A DNA stretch of 64,000 nucleotides from the NCBI GenBank assembly GCA_015501595.1, contig JADNRX010000278.1:1-64000 (forward strand), in the 5' to 3' direction. Positions within the stretch are counted from its first letter, which is position 1. Every line of letters begins with the position of its first letter. The notes under the pieces were generated by a model, which made no database searches, was not told the DNA's origin, and saw only the letters and a list, made by a program, of their open reading frames with translations. The DNA is from Hymenopellis radicata. Lineage: Eukaryota; Basidiomycota; Agaricomycetes; Agaricales; Physalacriaceae. Position numbers and translations under genes: made by a program. Positions 10,353 to 20,506 of the stretch are shown here, piece after piece.

Positions 10353-11831
10353 CTAACTAGAGTACACGAACAGATCACCAAGACTATTTATTATGTCGTC
10401 GCGGATAATGTCAATGCTCTCCAAGCCCGCCAAGGAACATTCACCGCATATCAGCTGCGAATCTTGGATAGCCTGTGAAACCGCTAGCATCGTGAGCTTC
10501 AACAACGCCAGCACGTCCGCGGTATGTCTCCGGTGTCCCGCCCGGCATCGTTGTTTACAATCACACGGCGCCACCTCCACCTTGCGCGCAGCCGAGCCCC
10601 ACAGCCGGTCCCAATTCGCCTGACACGATGTATGCGCGTCGTCAGAAGAGAAGCTCACTTCCGGAGGAGCATGCTTTAGGTCGTCCCACATTTCGGTAAG
10701 ACTCCGGTGAGCAGAAAGAAAACGCATGCGACGTTCCACGTCCATGTCTGGCGGGAAGAGCACCACAGGCGACTTGTCCGCGGCGATGATAAATTTCATG
10801 TCTACCAACATGCGGTAGTACACGACGCCAAGTAGCTGGTGTACATGACGCTGATAACGAGATCGACAACGGCTGAGCGTCTCGATGGTTTCTATTAAAG
10901 TGGGACCTGCGTGGAAGTCATGCCAAAGAGTGTGGACGACGAGTTTTTTGATCATGAGCAGGAAGAGTGAACGATGGCGCGAGGAAAAGGCGATATTTAG
11001 GAGTCGTGAGCAGATGGTGTCGACGCTCTGGACGTCGTCAGCGACGCATGACGTGAGCGTGATGGAGGACGAAGAATCCCGAAGGGAAGAAAGGGAGAAA
11101 GGGAGAGGACCACTTGAGCAAATGCGGTGAAGCTGGTCAACCGCCCAAGCCTCGATAGGAAGAAAGCGATACTTGCGCGATAGCTCGGCTATATTCAGAA
11201 GACGGTGAATGGATGGGTCGTAAACAAAGCGCGGATTTCCCGGATCCCTGGATAACAAATGAGGCGAGAACAAGAATCAAGACATTGGCGACTTACAGAT
11301 GATGAAGCGCCCAAAGAAGATCTCGAAAACGACTAGCATTTTCAGGTAGATGAATGATAGGCACGTTCATAGACTTTGGCGGCTGCGAGCCACCTTGGAT
11401 GAACTTGCTATCTGCAAAGACGGAACCTTCACGCATAAGCACAGATTTATGCACCTAATACCGTATGTCAGCGATGTATGGAATAAATGCCTTAATATAA
11501 TGATCACCTTGAACAGCGTGTTCTCCATCTTCAACGTGCAATAACTGCCCTCGCCGCCTCGTGTTTCCTCCACGCCGGCATAGTACGTCTCGTCGCATAC
11601 GTCAACCACATAATCGTCCCCGGCAGACTTGAGCGAGCCCTTTGCAGACGTAAATTGGTCAACCGGGGATGGCAGCGCATGGTCCAGGACCGTCTTCAAC
11701 TGAGAGCCCGAGGCAGGATAACCTGTGATCTGGCGAGCCTGATGCCGCGAAGCACGTTTGGATCTGCGGTATATCAGCTGGACAAGCTGCTTGAGTTTAC
11801 GCGCTGGGTCGAAGATGGCGAAATGGACCAT
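10353..11831 (-). CDS. BTB/POZ domain protein (Agaricomycete type)
   Basis: Three exons on the minus strand. The first ends at the phrase YCTLKMENTLFK. After an intron (GTGATC..TATTAG, about 11512-11460) comes VHKSVLMREGSVFADSKF, and together these form the standard BTB core in which F-x-V-H-K-S-V-L marks the dimer helix. A second intron (GTAAGT..TCCAG, about 11300-11249) joins the core to DPGNPRFVYDPSIHRLLNIAEL, the usual helical region after this BTB type. The C-terminal half (about 11100-10353) is helical and Cys/His-bearing (CDCKQRCRAGH) and unassigned. The whole is about 440 residues with no frame break. Probable role: a protein-interaction adaptor. Confidence 0.75.
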
Positions 11832-12432
11832 GGCGGAGAGTCGCCCGGACGGGGGAGGGGTATAGACGTGGAGGAGAGATGTATGGCGAAAGGCTGCGAG
11901 CTTGTGTACTTGTAGGAGGCTGGGTATGCGCGAACATGCCGCCTACACGTGTAGCACGAAATGTGAAGACCTGGGGGTGTGGGGAGCTTCCATATCACAC
12001 TCATGGTCAGCGATAAGAAAGCTTCGTTTCGGTCGAAATGGGCAGAGTGACCACAGTTCCGCACCAGCACCCTTTGAGTTTGGAGACGATAAGAGGGTCG
12101 CCGTAAGATGTTCCCTGGGTCGAGCCGCCGACTTGTTGCCCTTCTGGTGCGGTAATGCCGACCGACATGAAGAGACCAGAAATAAAGTTCATCCAGGCCC
12201 AAGCCAAGCGCTCACAAATATCTTCATCGGAAGCGAGCACAGCCACACTGACTTTTTTCGCCCGTCATCGTTCGCAAACGAGCCCCGACTTGCGGAGCCC
12301 ACGACATTTATCGACGCGATAAAAAGCCGTACCAGTCCTCAGTGCGTCATTATCTCTGCGGAAATGAAGCATTTCGTTGAACAAAATCCTTTTATCTTCC
12401 GTCATCTAGGGTACACGCATACAAATTAAAAT
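11832..12432. other. Divergent promoter region, BTB gene / eIF3a
   Basis: About 600 bp separate the start codons of the BTB gene and eIF3a. A 79-codon frame on the minus strand (12246-12007) is open but has no recognisable features and sits where the eIF3a promoter should be, so I do not call it a gene. No TATA box stands out near the eIF3a start. Confidence 0.4.
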
Positions 12433-15400
12433 ATGGCACCGTTCTCGAACCCTTCGACGGTGCTCAAACAGGCAGATGGACTGGTGTCCGTCGGGCAGCC
12501 GCACGCTGCACTGCAGAGCCTGTCGGACCTATTCGCGAGTAAACGATTCCGAAGCACGCCCTTGCCCATGCTCGAGCCCATTATGATTAGGTGCGCTTAC
12601 TATAACAGTTCCCCAGCTCAATTTAATTTTTTAGATTTGTAGAATTATGCGTCGAAACCAGACGGGGACGCCAGGCCAAGGAGGGCCTCATGCAGTACAA
12701 GAATATTGCCCAAAACGTCGATACATCTTCCGTGGAGAGGGTTGTTCAGAGACTAGTGAGCGAGGCCAGTAGGAGGGTACAGGAGGCAGTCGACAAGGCG
12801 GCGCAGGTTACGGCTGCAGCATCGGCCTCAACAGGCGTGGAAGTCGAGGATCTGGAGGCATCGGAGACGCCAGAGTCAATCTTGCTCGGCGCGGTCAGCG
12901 GTGACCAGAACAAGGACAGGACCGACAGGGCGCTCGTGACGCCGTGGCTCAAGTTCCTCTGGGAAGCGTACAGGACAAGTCTTGAGACGCTCAAGAACAA
13001 CGCGAGATTGGAAGGCATCTACCAGGTAAATTTCACTTCTTTTCCTATACGTTTTCTCATATACTTGCTAGCAAATCGCCCAATCTGCATTCACCTTCTG
13101 TCTAGCTTACAACCGACGCGTCGAGTTCAGGCGTCTGTGCGAAACCCTTCGTCTCCATCTTTCCAATGTCGCCAAATATTCGCACCAACCTCATGCGATT
13201 AATCTCAGTGATCCAGAGACCCTACAGCACCATCTCGACACGCGTTTCGCTCAGCTCGCCACCTCGGTCAAGCTCGAGCTGTGGCAAGAAGCTTTCCGTA
13301 GCGTCGAGGATGTACACATGCTCCTCACCATGGCCAAGGCTTTCGGTCCCAACAAAGGCGTCTCTGCGCGCCCCGCTATGATGGCAGGCTACTACGAAAA
13401 ATGCACCAAAGTCTTCCTCATGAACGGTGCTGGCGGCGCCGGTGCATTGTGGCATGCTGCAGCTTGGGGACGGTATTACGCTATCGTCACGTCCATGCCC
13501 GAGTCGGCAAAGGAGGTGGCCAATTTGGCTGGTCAGGTGCTTGTGTCCGCTTTGGCGGTTCCTGTCAACACCAATTTGGAGTACGAGCCTGGCGAGTCGG
13601 GTGGAAAGGGCAAGACAGCTAGACTGACAGCCCTCCTCGGACTCAGCAAGCCTCCTACGCGCGCGAGTCTCCTCAAGGATGCGAAAGCGGCCGATGTACT
13701 TTGTCTGAGCCCACCGACGGTTCAGAAGCTGTATGATGTGCTCGAGGTGCAGTTTGAGCCACTCACACTCTGCGCGGACGTCGCGCCGCTGCTAGCCGAG
13801 TTGGAGAGCGAGGAGGTGTACAAGGACTACGTACCGTTGTTGCGTGAAGCTGTTCTCAGCAGGCTTCTTCTACAACTTTCCGAGGTGTATTCTACGATGC
13901 GTCTCAAGGATCTTCTGGAACTCGTTACACCGCTCGGTACTGAGTGGGTTCAAGGCCGTGTCGAGTCGTACGTGATGGGTTGCGCGCGCCGGGGAGAGCT
14001 GAACGTTCGGCTTGACCATCTTCAAGGAAGCGTGGAATTTGTCGACGATGGATTTGGCAAGGTCAACGAAGATCAGGTTGGCGCAAGGGAGAGTGGGGTG
14101 CAGCCCAGCGTGGGCGAACTTGTCAGGAAGCGCTTGGGCAGTGTTGCCGTTTGTCTACATAACACCCTTGCGATGCTTGAGCCAGCGCCCGAGAGTGATA
14201 AGGATGCGGAGAAACTCGATGCTCTGGTCAAGGCGGTCAATGCGGAACGTCATGCGTTGGCACTTCGTAGGGCTCTTGTGGCGAGGAGGAGGGAGTTGAA
14301 CTCGGAGCTTTCGGTCAGAAAGGAGAAGGAGGAGAGCTCGAGGTTGGCTGAGATTGCCAGACGCAAGAAGGAGGAGGAAGGGAGGCGCGAGAAGGAGATG
14401 GCCCGCGCTCGGGAGGTCGAGAGAGTCAAGAAGGAGCGCGAGACCATCCAGCGCGTAGAAGCGGAGAAGTATGCGCAGAGCTTGTTGAAGGTCGGCACGT
14501 TGAAGGAGAAGGATTTGGAGGTAACTGAACATTTTTTTACTCTCTCTGTTTTCTGAAATTTTCTTGCCAGAAACTCGACAAATTCGACACCGAAAACCTG
14601 CTCTCGATGCAAGTACAGCAGCTCGAGAAGGAAAAGAAAGAGACATCGCAGCGTCTGCGTGTCATTGCCAAGCGTGTCGACCATCTCGAGCGTGCGTACC
14701 GCAAAGAGGAAGCACCTTTGCTCGCACAAGACTACTCGCGACAGCAATCGCAGGATCGCACGACTCACGAAGGTTTCCAGACGCAACGCAAAGCCGCTTC
14801 TGTTGCGCATCATAAGGAGGAGATCCAGACCAAGGAACGTATGAAGCGCATGGTCGGTGACTACGAGAAACGCCGTGCTGAATTGGTGAGGAAGAGGGGC
14901 GAAGAGTTTGCTCGCAAGCAGGACGAGGCCACCAGGAAGTGTGAGGATGAGAAGAATAAGAGGCGGAAGGCTATCGACAAAAAGAGGGAAGAAGAGAGGA
15001 GAGCTAGAGAAGAGGAAGAAAGGCGGAGGAGACAAGCCGAGGAGGAAGAGCGAAGACTGGAAGAGGAGAGAGCTGCGGAAGAGGAGCGTCTTCGTCTCGA
15101 GGAAGAACGCATCCAGAAGGAGGCCGAGGCGGCGAAAGCTGCCGAGGAGGAGAAGGCACGCAAAGCCAGAGAAGAGCGCGACGCCGAACGCGCTGCTGCT
15201 GCCGAGAAGGCCCGCTTACAACGTGAGCGCGAGGAAGAAGCTGAGCGCCGCGCTGCCGAACGTCGCAAAGGTGCTACCGCTGCGCCACCTAGCCGTGGTG
15301 GACTCGCCGCAAGTGCCAATGGCGGCGGCGATGTGTGGCGTCGCAGCAATAATACGCCGCAGTCGTCTGTGCCGACGACGCCCGTCAGAGCGAGCATGCA

Positions 15401-15650
15401 GCCGCCCGCGCGCGCTGAGAGTCCTGCGCCCGGCAAGTACCGTCCTGGCGCCCTCGGTGGCGGTGGCGGTGGTGGCGGATGGAGGGAGCGGGAGAAGGCT
15501 CGTGCGGAGGGTGGCGCTGCTCCTGCTGCACCTCCACCGAGGAGCGAGACCCCTGTGCAAAAGAAGGAGGAGAAGCCTGCAGAGGATGACGGCTTCCAGA
15601 CGGTGCAGAAGCCTGGTGTGTGGCGTCCGAGACGTGGTGGACGGCCGTGA
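12433..15650 (+). CDS. TIF32: Translation initiation factor eIF3 subunit a
   Basis: eIF3a is the largest scaffold subunit of eIF3, which holds the 43S complex together. Four exons: 12433-12590, 12635-13025, 13072-14520 and 14571-15650. The reading frame is intact over about 1,025 codons. The N-terminal helical repeat region includes PWLKFLWEAYRTSLETLKNN and EFRRLCETLRLHLSNVAKY, matching the family. A PCI domain follows around 13870-14160. The C-terminal third is a long Glu/Arg/Lys-rich coiled coil (14280-15260) with the spectrin-like RKEEAPLLAQDY segment, then a low-complexity Gly/Pro tail ending GVWRPRRGGRP. An antisense open frame across the charged repeats (15664-14861) is only a codon-bias shadow. 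Start chosen because it opens directly into the conserved N terminus. Confidence 0.95.
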
Positions 15651-16751
15651 GTGAGCGCTCTCAAAAGTATGCATGTCTTTTTTTTCTACTTTACTCGATT
15701 CTTGTTTTGGTTTGGCGGATTGTACATGTGTTGTGCTAATGAATTCGCTGTGTACGTTGATTATTCTCCGGCCTGTGTAACACCCACGGATTTGAAATGA
15801 GATTCGAGAGTAAGCATACTATAATCTGTACATCTCTGTCTACATGGGAACCCGCAACGCCTCTCACTTTTTATTTGGCTTTGTGTGTTCCAAGGGCTAT
15901 TACCGTAAATGGTGGCTATCGATCACTTTTCTCAGATTCTCATGGTTCGGTGAAGTCGCGTCAACGTCTCTCCTCCCTCATGAGTTTACACTATTCTGAA
16001 TTGAAGGATTTATACTAGACCATGTAAACCTGCTGCTTCCCACTTTATGGACATTTTCTTCAAGCCGTTTTGTTGATATGGACGTTTTCAGATCCGACAT
16101 CACTGGATAAGGCTAGGCCAGATGACTTGGATAAAGACTGAGGCTTTTCCCTTACTGCAAACAGTATTTAGATATGTTACTAGATATCTCTTGTCTATTT
16201 TCCCTTACAATTTGAGGTTAGATGCTGTGACATACCCTCGCAGAATATCCCCAGTGTGCTTTGAGCTGGATTCCCACGGTCCGTGGCGGTCATTTTACAA
16301 GTCTATTTCATCGGTTTCGGGAATCTTATACCTATGAGATGTACTCAAATGATGTATATAATCATAGTACATACTGTAGCCATGCTAAAAATCTTTGGAA
16401 GGCCAGTGCTGGTTGCTGTGACCTCTTTTGCAGGCTAGGCAATCTGATGCATAGAGCAAATGTATTTGGGAATATTTAAAAAAACGGCTCGAACAATTTC
16501 AAGGTATATTAACAGATCTACCAAGTCTTGGCCGGATCCGTCGAGTGTTGATTGAGAACGAGGACGTGCATGGCGGGTCCATATTTCTGTCTCGATCGGC
16601 GCGGGAGCATCCCAAAACAACAAAGCCAAACAGGCCGCGAGCCTCGCAGGCGTTGCGGGTTCCCAGGACTCTACATCAATGCATCACCCATCACATGAAA
16701 GACCTCCATCCGGAGAAAGACAACTCATCCTCACTCTTCTTATAGATTACA
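15651..16751. other. No supported gene (about 1.1 kb)
   Basis: This is the 3' flank of eIF3a followed by AT-richer sequence. Only short open frames without family features are present. I see no repeats and no RNA gene. A truncated SDR-like start follows at 16752. Confidence 0.45.
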
Positions 16752-16976
16752 ATGAGCTCTTCTTTACTCGCCGGACGTGTCGCCCTCGTTACTGGCGGCG
16801 ATGTGATTATGCTTCATTGTTTCTTCCTGCTAACGCGTCACAGTGGATCGGCTATTGCCAGGGCGTTCGCCGCTAGTGGCGCCAAAGTATACATTACCAG
16901 AAGGCGCTTGGAAGTGCTGCAGAAGGCGGCCGCATCCGTTAGTGGAGTTACAGGTGCTCTTGTGGCGTAAGTGATA
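16752..16976 (+). pseudogene. Relic of a short-chain dehydrogenase/reductase (5' end only)
   Basis: The ATG opens SSSLLAGRVALVTGG, the first beta strand and Gly-rich start of a Rossmann-fold SDR. After an intron-like segment ending in CACAG the frame continues SAIARAFAASGAKVYITRRRLEVLQKAA, the helix and second strand of the cofactor site. The joint is out of phase, the Gly-x-Gly turn is incomplete and the frame ends at 16974-16976 with no catalytic Tyr-x-x-x-Lys downstream. Duplicated MARVEL sequence begins about 150 bp later, so the gene was probably cut off by the rearrangement. Confidence 0.6.
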
Positions 16977-17129
16977 ATGAATGTTTCATCCGTTTTAAGC
17001 TCATGGATTATCTTGAATCGCTCAACTGTGATATAGAAGTCCGTTGAGTAGAAGGCCAACTCATAGGTTAGTCACACGGCCAAAGGCGCACTCCAATCTC
17101 ATCACGGTCTTGGTCAAATCATACTCGTT

Positions 17130-17474
17130 GCATATTCTCTTGATTCACGGTCCTCCTCCCAGATGCATCCGACATAATCATCTTCACCCTCACTTTGACA
17201 TCCTTCCTGCTTATTCTCCTTCTCACCATCCCCGTCGTCCTCTCCGCGCTCAACCACTCGCATAGCGCCCAGAAGATGAATAGAGAAATCAAGTCAAGGC
17301 GTCGCGGGCGATCTTCTGGTACTCATCAATGCCATTTATCTATTCTTTGCCACATTCACCTCTTGTTGTACTATGTAGCTCATTCGTGATATCACGCTCG
17401 TTCAATTTTCCAATCGCTACTGTTGTTTGGTTTTAACGTTTGGATTCGGGATGTACACGAAATGAGTAAAATCC
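17130..17474 (+). pseudogene. Internally deleted copy of the MARVEL-like gene
   Basis: 17130-17264 matches 6186-6326, covering the end of intron 1, its CCCAG acceptor and helix 2 (DIIIFTLTLTSFLLILLLTI). At 17264 the match jumps to 6812, beyond the stop codon of the intact gene, and runs on to 17474. Exon 1, helices 3 and 4 and the end of the coding region, about 480 bp, are therefore missing. No functional product is possible. Confidence 0.88.
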
Positions 17475-18107
17475 GAGTTAGGGTGGGAAAAAGTGCGAGG
17501 CATTTTGGTGGTCCAACGTAAATACGCCGCAGCGCATCCATTTCTCCATATTTTTCCGCTGTACCTTCACCATCCTTCGTTTCAATGTCTTTTGTATGCG
17601 GGCGCGCACTTGAACTGAGGAATTTGGAGGAGATTTGCCGCTTTCAGCCTCCAGTGTATTTGCTTTACTATGGGCGCGTGTCACCTCCTTCCTTTCCAGC
17701 TGGCGCGCTCATATTATCTCCTGCCGGCGTGCACGTACCACAACGCTCCTTCGTGTATGCTTGGTTCCAGTGGCTCATTTCGATTGTCTTGATCTCTCGC
17801 CCGAGTTGCCTCCCAGTCCACGGATCACTCGATTCCCAAATGCACCGTCTATGCGCTTTCAAGGCTTTGGCCCTTAGAGACCGATTTACATGAAAATATC
17901 GCCGCCCTGGAAGGCAATAGCGCCTCGAATCGCGTACCTACGTTCCTCACATTGGCAGGCAGTCCAACGCCAGCTCCCGCTATGCCCCCAGCCTGGCAGT
18001 CTGCCTACTTCACAATCATCGTCTACATACGTGTAGATTATAGCAGAAATGAATTTATATATTTTACGCTACGCTCGCACTCTGTGGGACATCCCACGAA
18101 TCTATGT
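17475..18107. other. Unique insert between two duplicated blocks
   Basis: About 630 bp separate the MARVEL-derived block from the RBR 3' end here, whereas only about 25 bp do so at the other copy (7021-7045). I see no convincing gene, no terminal repeats and no target duplication. It could be old sequence lost from the other copy or an insertion here. Confidence 0.5.
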
Positions 18108-18125
18108 TACATTGTTTAGAAAGCG

Positions 18126-20261
18126 CTACCTAGGGACCTCAAAAAGCAAGCATTTCGCGTAGTGTGCAGAAACTGCGCCACGAATGTCATTACGCAACGC
18201 GGATTGAACGATATTGCCGCCACATCGATAACAAAAATGTCTGGAGATGTGAGTTGACGGATGAGTGACTGTATCGACAAGAAGTGAAAGTACAGACGTG
18301 TTACATCCGGGGGACATACACTGGCAAGTAATCAGCACGGACCTATGGTCCTGGAAAGCGCGTATGCTACGTACTGTCATATGGTTGCAGCCGGAGGTCT
18401 TCATGACTGGAGTCTTACACCCTAAAGACCGCGGCGTTGAGAACTATAAATGAGAGGACCGTCGGATGTGAGTCTTACCTGGACAATACTTCCACCCCTG
18501 TTGTCCCATCAAGTGATCAAGCTCCGAGGAGCCATCGCAAGAATGTGGCGGACCAGTAACATTTGGGGTGATAGTTTGCTGGCACGCTTTACACCATGCG
18601 TGTGTACACGAAGGCAGAGGGCATGTGAGTATCTTCGCTTCTTGGTACTCCGCGCGGTCCACGAATACACTTTGCTCGCATCTGATAGCAGTCATTATTA
18701 GGTGATTGAATGAGGCACAGGCGCTTATAGTAAACTTACTTTCTGCAATCGAGAATTATCGATAAGGCTGTGAGTTGGGCTTCTTCGAAGATGGCGTATA
18801 GCTTTTCGGAGACGCCGACGTCGAATATCACCTCTTGTGTGATTTCTGAGAACCGATAGTATGTCAACGCGAGTTGGGACTACGGCACACTTGCGTACCT
18901 GCTCGTGTGGATTCGCCTACACAGGCTGGACAGAAGACTGGATAGCGGTGATCTTTCAGCATTGTGGCGATGTGCTGTCGAAGACAGTTTCGGCATGTCG
19001 TATGGTCACAGCCCGGTATGGCAGTAGCGAAATCGACAGGTTGGGTGTCCAAACAGACGCTGCAATCGAATGTGGCTTGTGCAACGGACTGTACTAATCG
19101 ACGGTCGGCATCAATTTGGGATCTTTCGGTGTCAAAGTCGTGCTGAAGCTGCCAGGCAACGTTCGCGTCAAGATCGTGTGAATGAGCCCGTTCTTTGCCC
19201 TTCAAAGTGGAAGTTGACGGTATAGGTGCCGTGAGGGATGATGATGACGGCGCACAAGCGGCTAGGGATGAGGATGCTTTTCCAGTTGTTTGTGAGGGAC
19301 GCAGTTTACTGTGATCTCTGAGAAGGCGTTTGTGATCGTCCTGCAGATTTTCGAGCTCCTCTTCTAAATGCTCGTTGTTCTGTACGAGTTCGACGTTTTG
19401 AGTCCGTAAATCAGATACCTCGGCGCGTAGGGCGAGGACCTCGAGACTGGTTTCAAGTAAAGAAAGCGTAAGAGTGGGCCGATCGAATCGTGCTTTGCCC
19501 GAAACGAATATATGTGCGGAGTAATTTGCTAGTAATTGGGCCTGCCACTGGAACCCCGAGCCGGAGAAGAGGTTGGGATCTACGAAGAGCAGGTTGTGCA
19601 GATGGCGCGACGCGCGCTCGAGGCTAGTCGTGAGATAGATGCCCGCGCCGGATGGGTGCTCTGGACGGTTATGCGAATCGAATATGACAAACACGTCCTG
19701 GGGCGTCCGCGCACACGCTATGATCTCCGGAGGACGCGTTATCACAGCGACCGCTGATGCCTTGGATGTTATAGACGCGTTTTCCAGGTCTCTACAAGGA
19801 ACTAAGCTTAACACGGCGAGAAGAAGGGCGTTTTTTACCTGAGAAGACCTTGAAAGTTTTCAAAACTTGGTGTACCATAATGACAAGTGACTTCTTTAAG
19901 ATAACCATGGAATACCGGGGCCTGCATGATTGTTTCAACCTCGACGTGAAGGCTTTGTGGCCATCGTTGGCAGACCGAGATGACGTCCTGGGAATGAGAT
20001 GAATCAGGGTGATCATCGTGCCATTTTTCTCACCATGATGGTCTCTCTGTTGATGAGCGCGCCAACGAGGTCGTCTCCTTGCAGGCCGCCTCCCTCTTTT
20101 TCGAAAACGACTCTCGCAAAGTTTACAGACGCCAGTCCACATGCGGCAACGCCCCCAAGCGCGTATTGGCTTAGACCATTGAAGCAGAGCATTTGGTCTT
20201 TGCTCTGCAAAGCTTCAAGCACGGTCTCAACGTTATTGTCGTCCATGGGCTCGACCGTCAT
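18126..20261 (-). CDS. RBR-type E3 ubiquitin ligase with N-terminal cysteine-peptidase-like domain
   Basis: The catalytic C-terminal half has the full RING1-IBR-RING2 order. RING1 is CSVCLDTQ ... CDHTTCRNCLRQH ... CPAC. The IBR part has CPLPSCTHAWCKACQQ. RING2 is split over exons: KYCPGCKTPVMKTSGCNHMT, then CMSPGCNT, then HFCYRCGG. The Cys in GCNHM is in the position of the RBR catalytic cysteine that carries the ubiquitin thioester. The N-terminal half (exons 20261-20034, 19987-19839 and the start of 19791-) holds LGGVAACGLASVNFAR (Cys about residue 41) and VFVIFDSHNRPEHPSGAG (His about residue 166). This is a Cys...His layout like papain-fold deubiquitinases. A coiled coil (about 19460-19310) links the halves. 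About nine exons, all with GT..AG borders and no frame break seen. An upstream exon near 20390-20350 is possible. Peptidase activity is inference. Confidence 0.88.
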
Positions 20262-20506
20262 GGCTGTGGCGAACGAAATGAACGTGGGATGCGGCGCTAG
20301 CTGGTGATTGAGTTATACTTGGCCTTACACATGTTGCTGGCGCTTACCGAAGATAGAACGTATCTTGCTTCAATATACCCTGAAAGAAGTACAGCAATGA
20401 GGCTGACCTCTTCTAATTTGGCAATATAATAGTCACCCGATCGATCTCTTTCACAGCTCCCCTGCGGGTCCCTCAGCCCCAGGCCCTCTCCTTGCTTCCC
20501 TCCATC
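20262..20506. promoter_or_regulatory. Divergent promoter between the RBR ligase and the giant GTPase-vWA gene
   Basis: The two start codons are about 245 bp apart and face away from each other, so their control region is shared or nested. A possible 5' exon of the RBR gene (about 20390-20350, minus strand, ending at a GTAAGC donor) falls inside it. The last 60 bp before 20507 are C/T-rich, common just upstream of fungal start codons. No single motif stands out. Confidence 0.4.

Noticed and set aside
12007..12246. 79-codon minus-strand frame upstream of eIF3a
   Set aside because: Open and not strongly biased, but no recognisable features and it sits in the promoter of eIF3a. Transcript evidence would be needed.
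14861..15664. Long antisense open frame (267 codons) across the end of eIF3a
   Set aside because: It lies opposite the Glu/Arg-rich coiled coil of a clearly real gene and is Ser/Arg/Leu-rich, as a mirror of that codon use. No start context, introns or family features.
17585..17893. 102-codon plus-strand frame in the unique insert
   Set aside because: No family features, no intron signals and flanked by pseudogene blocks.
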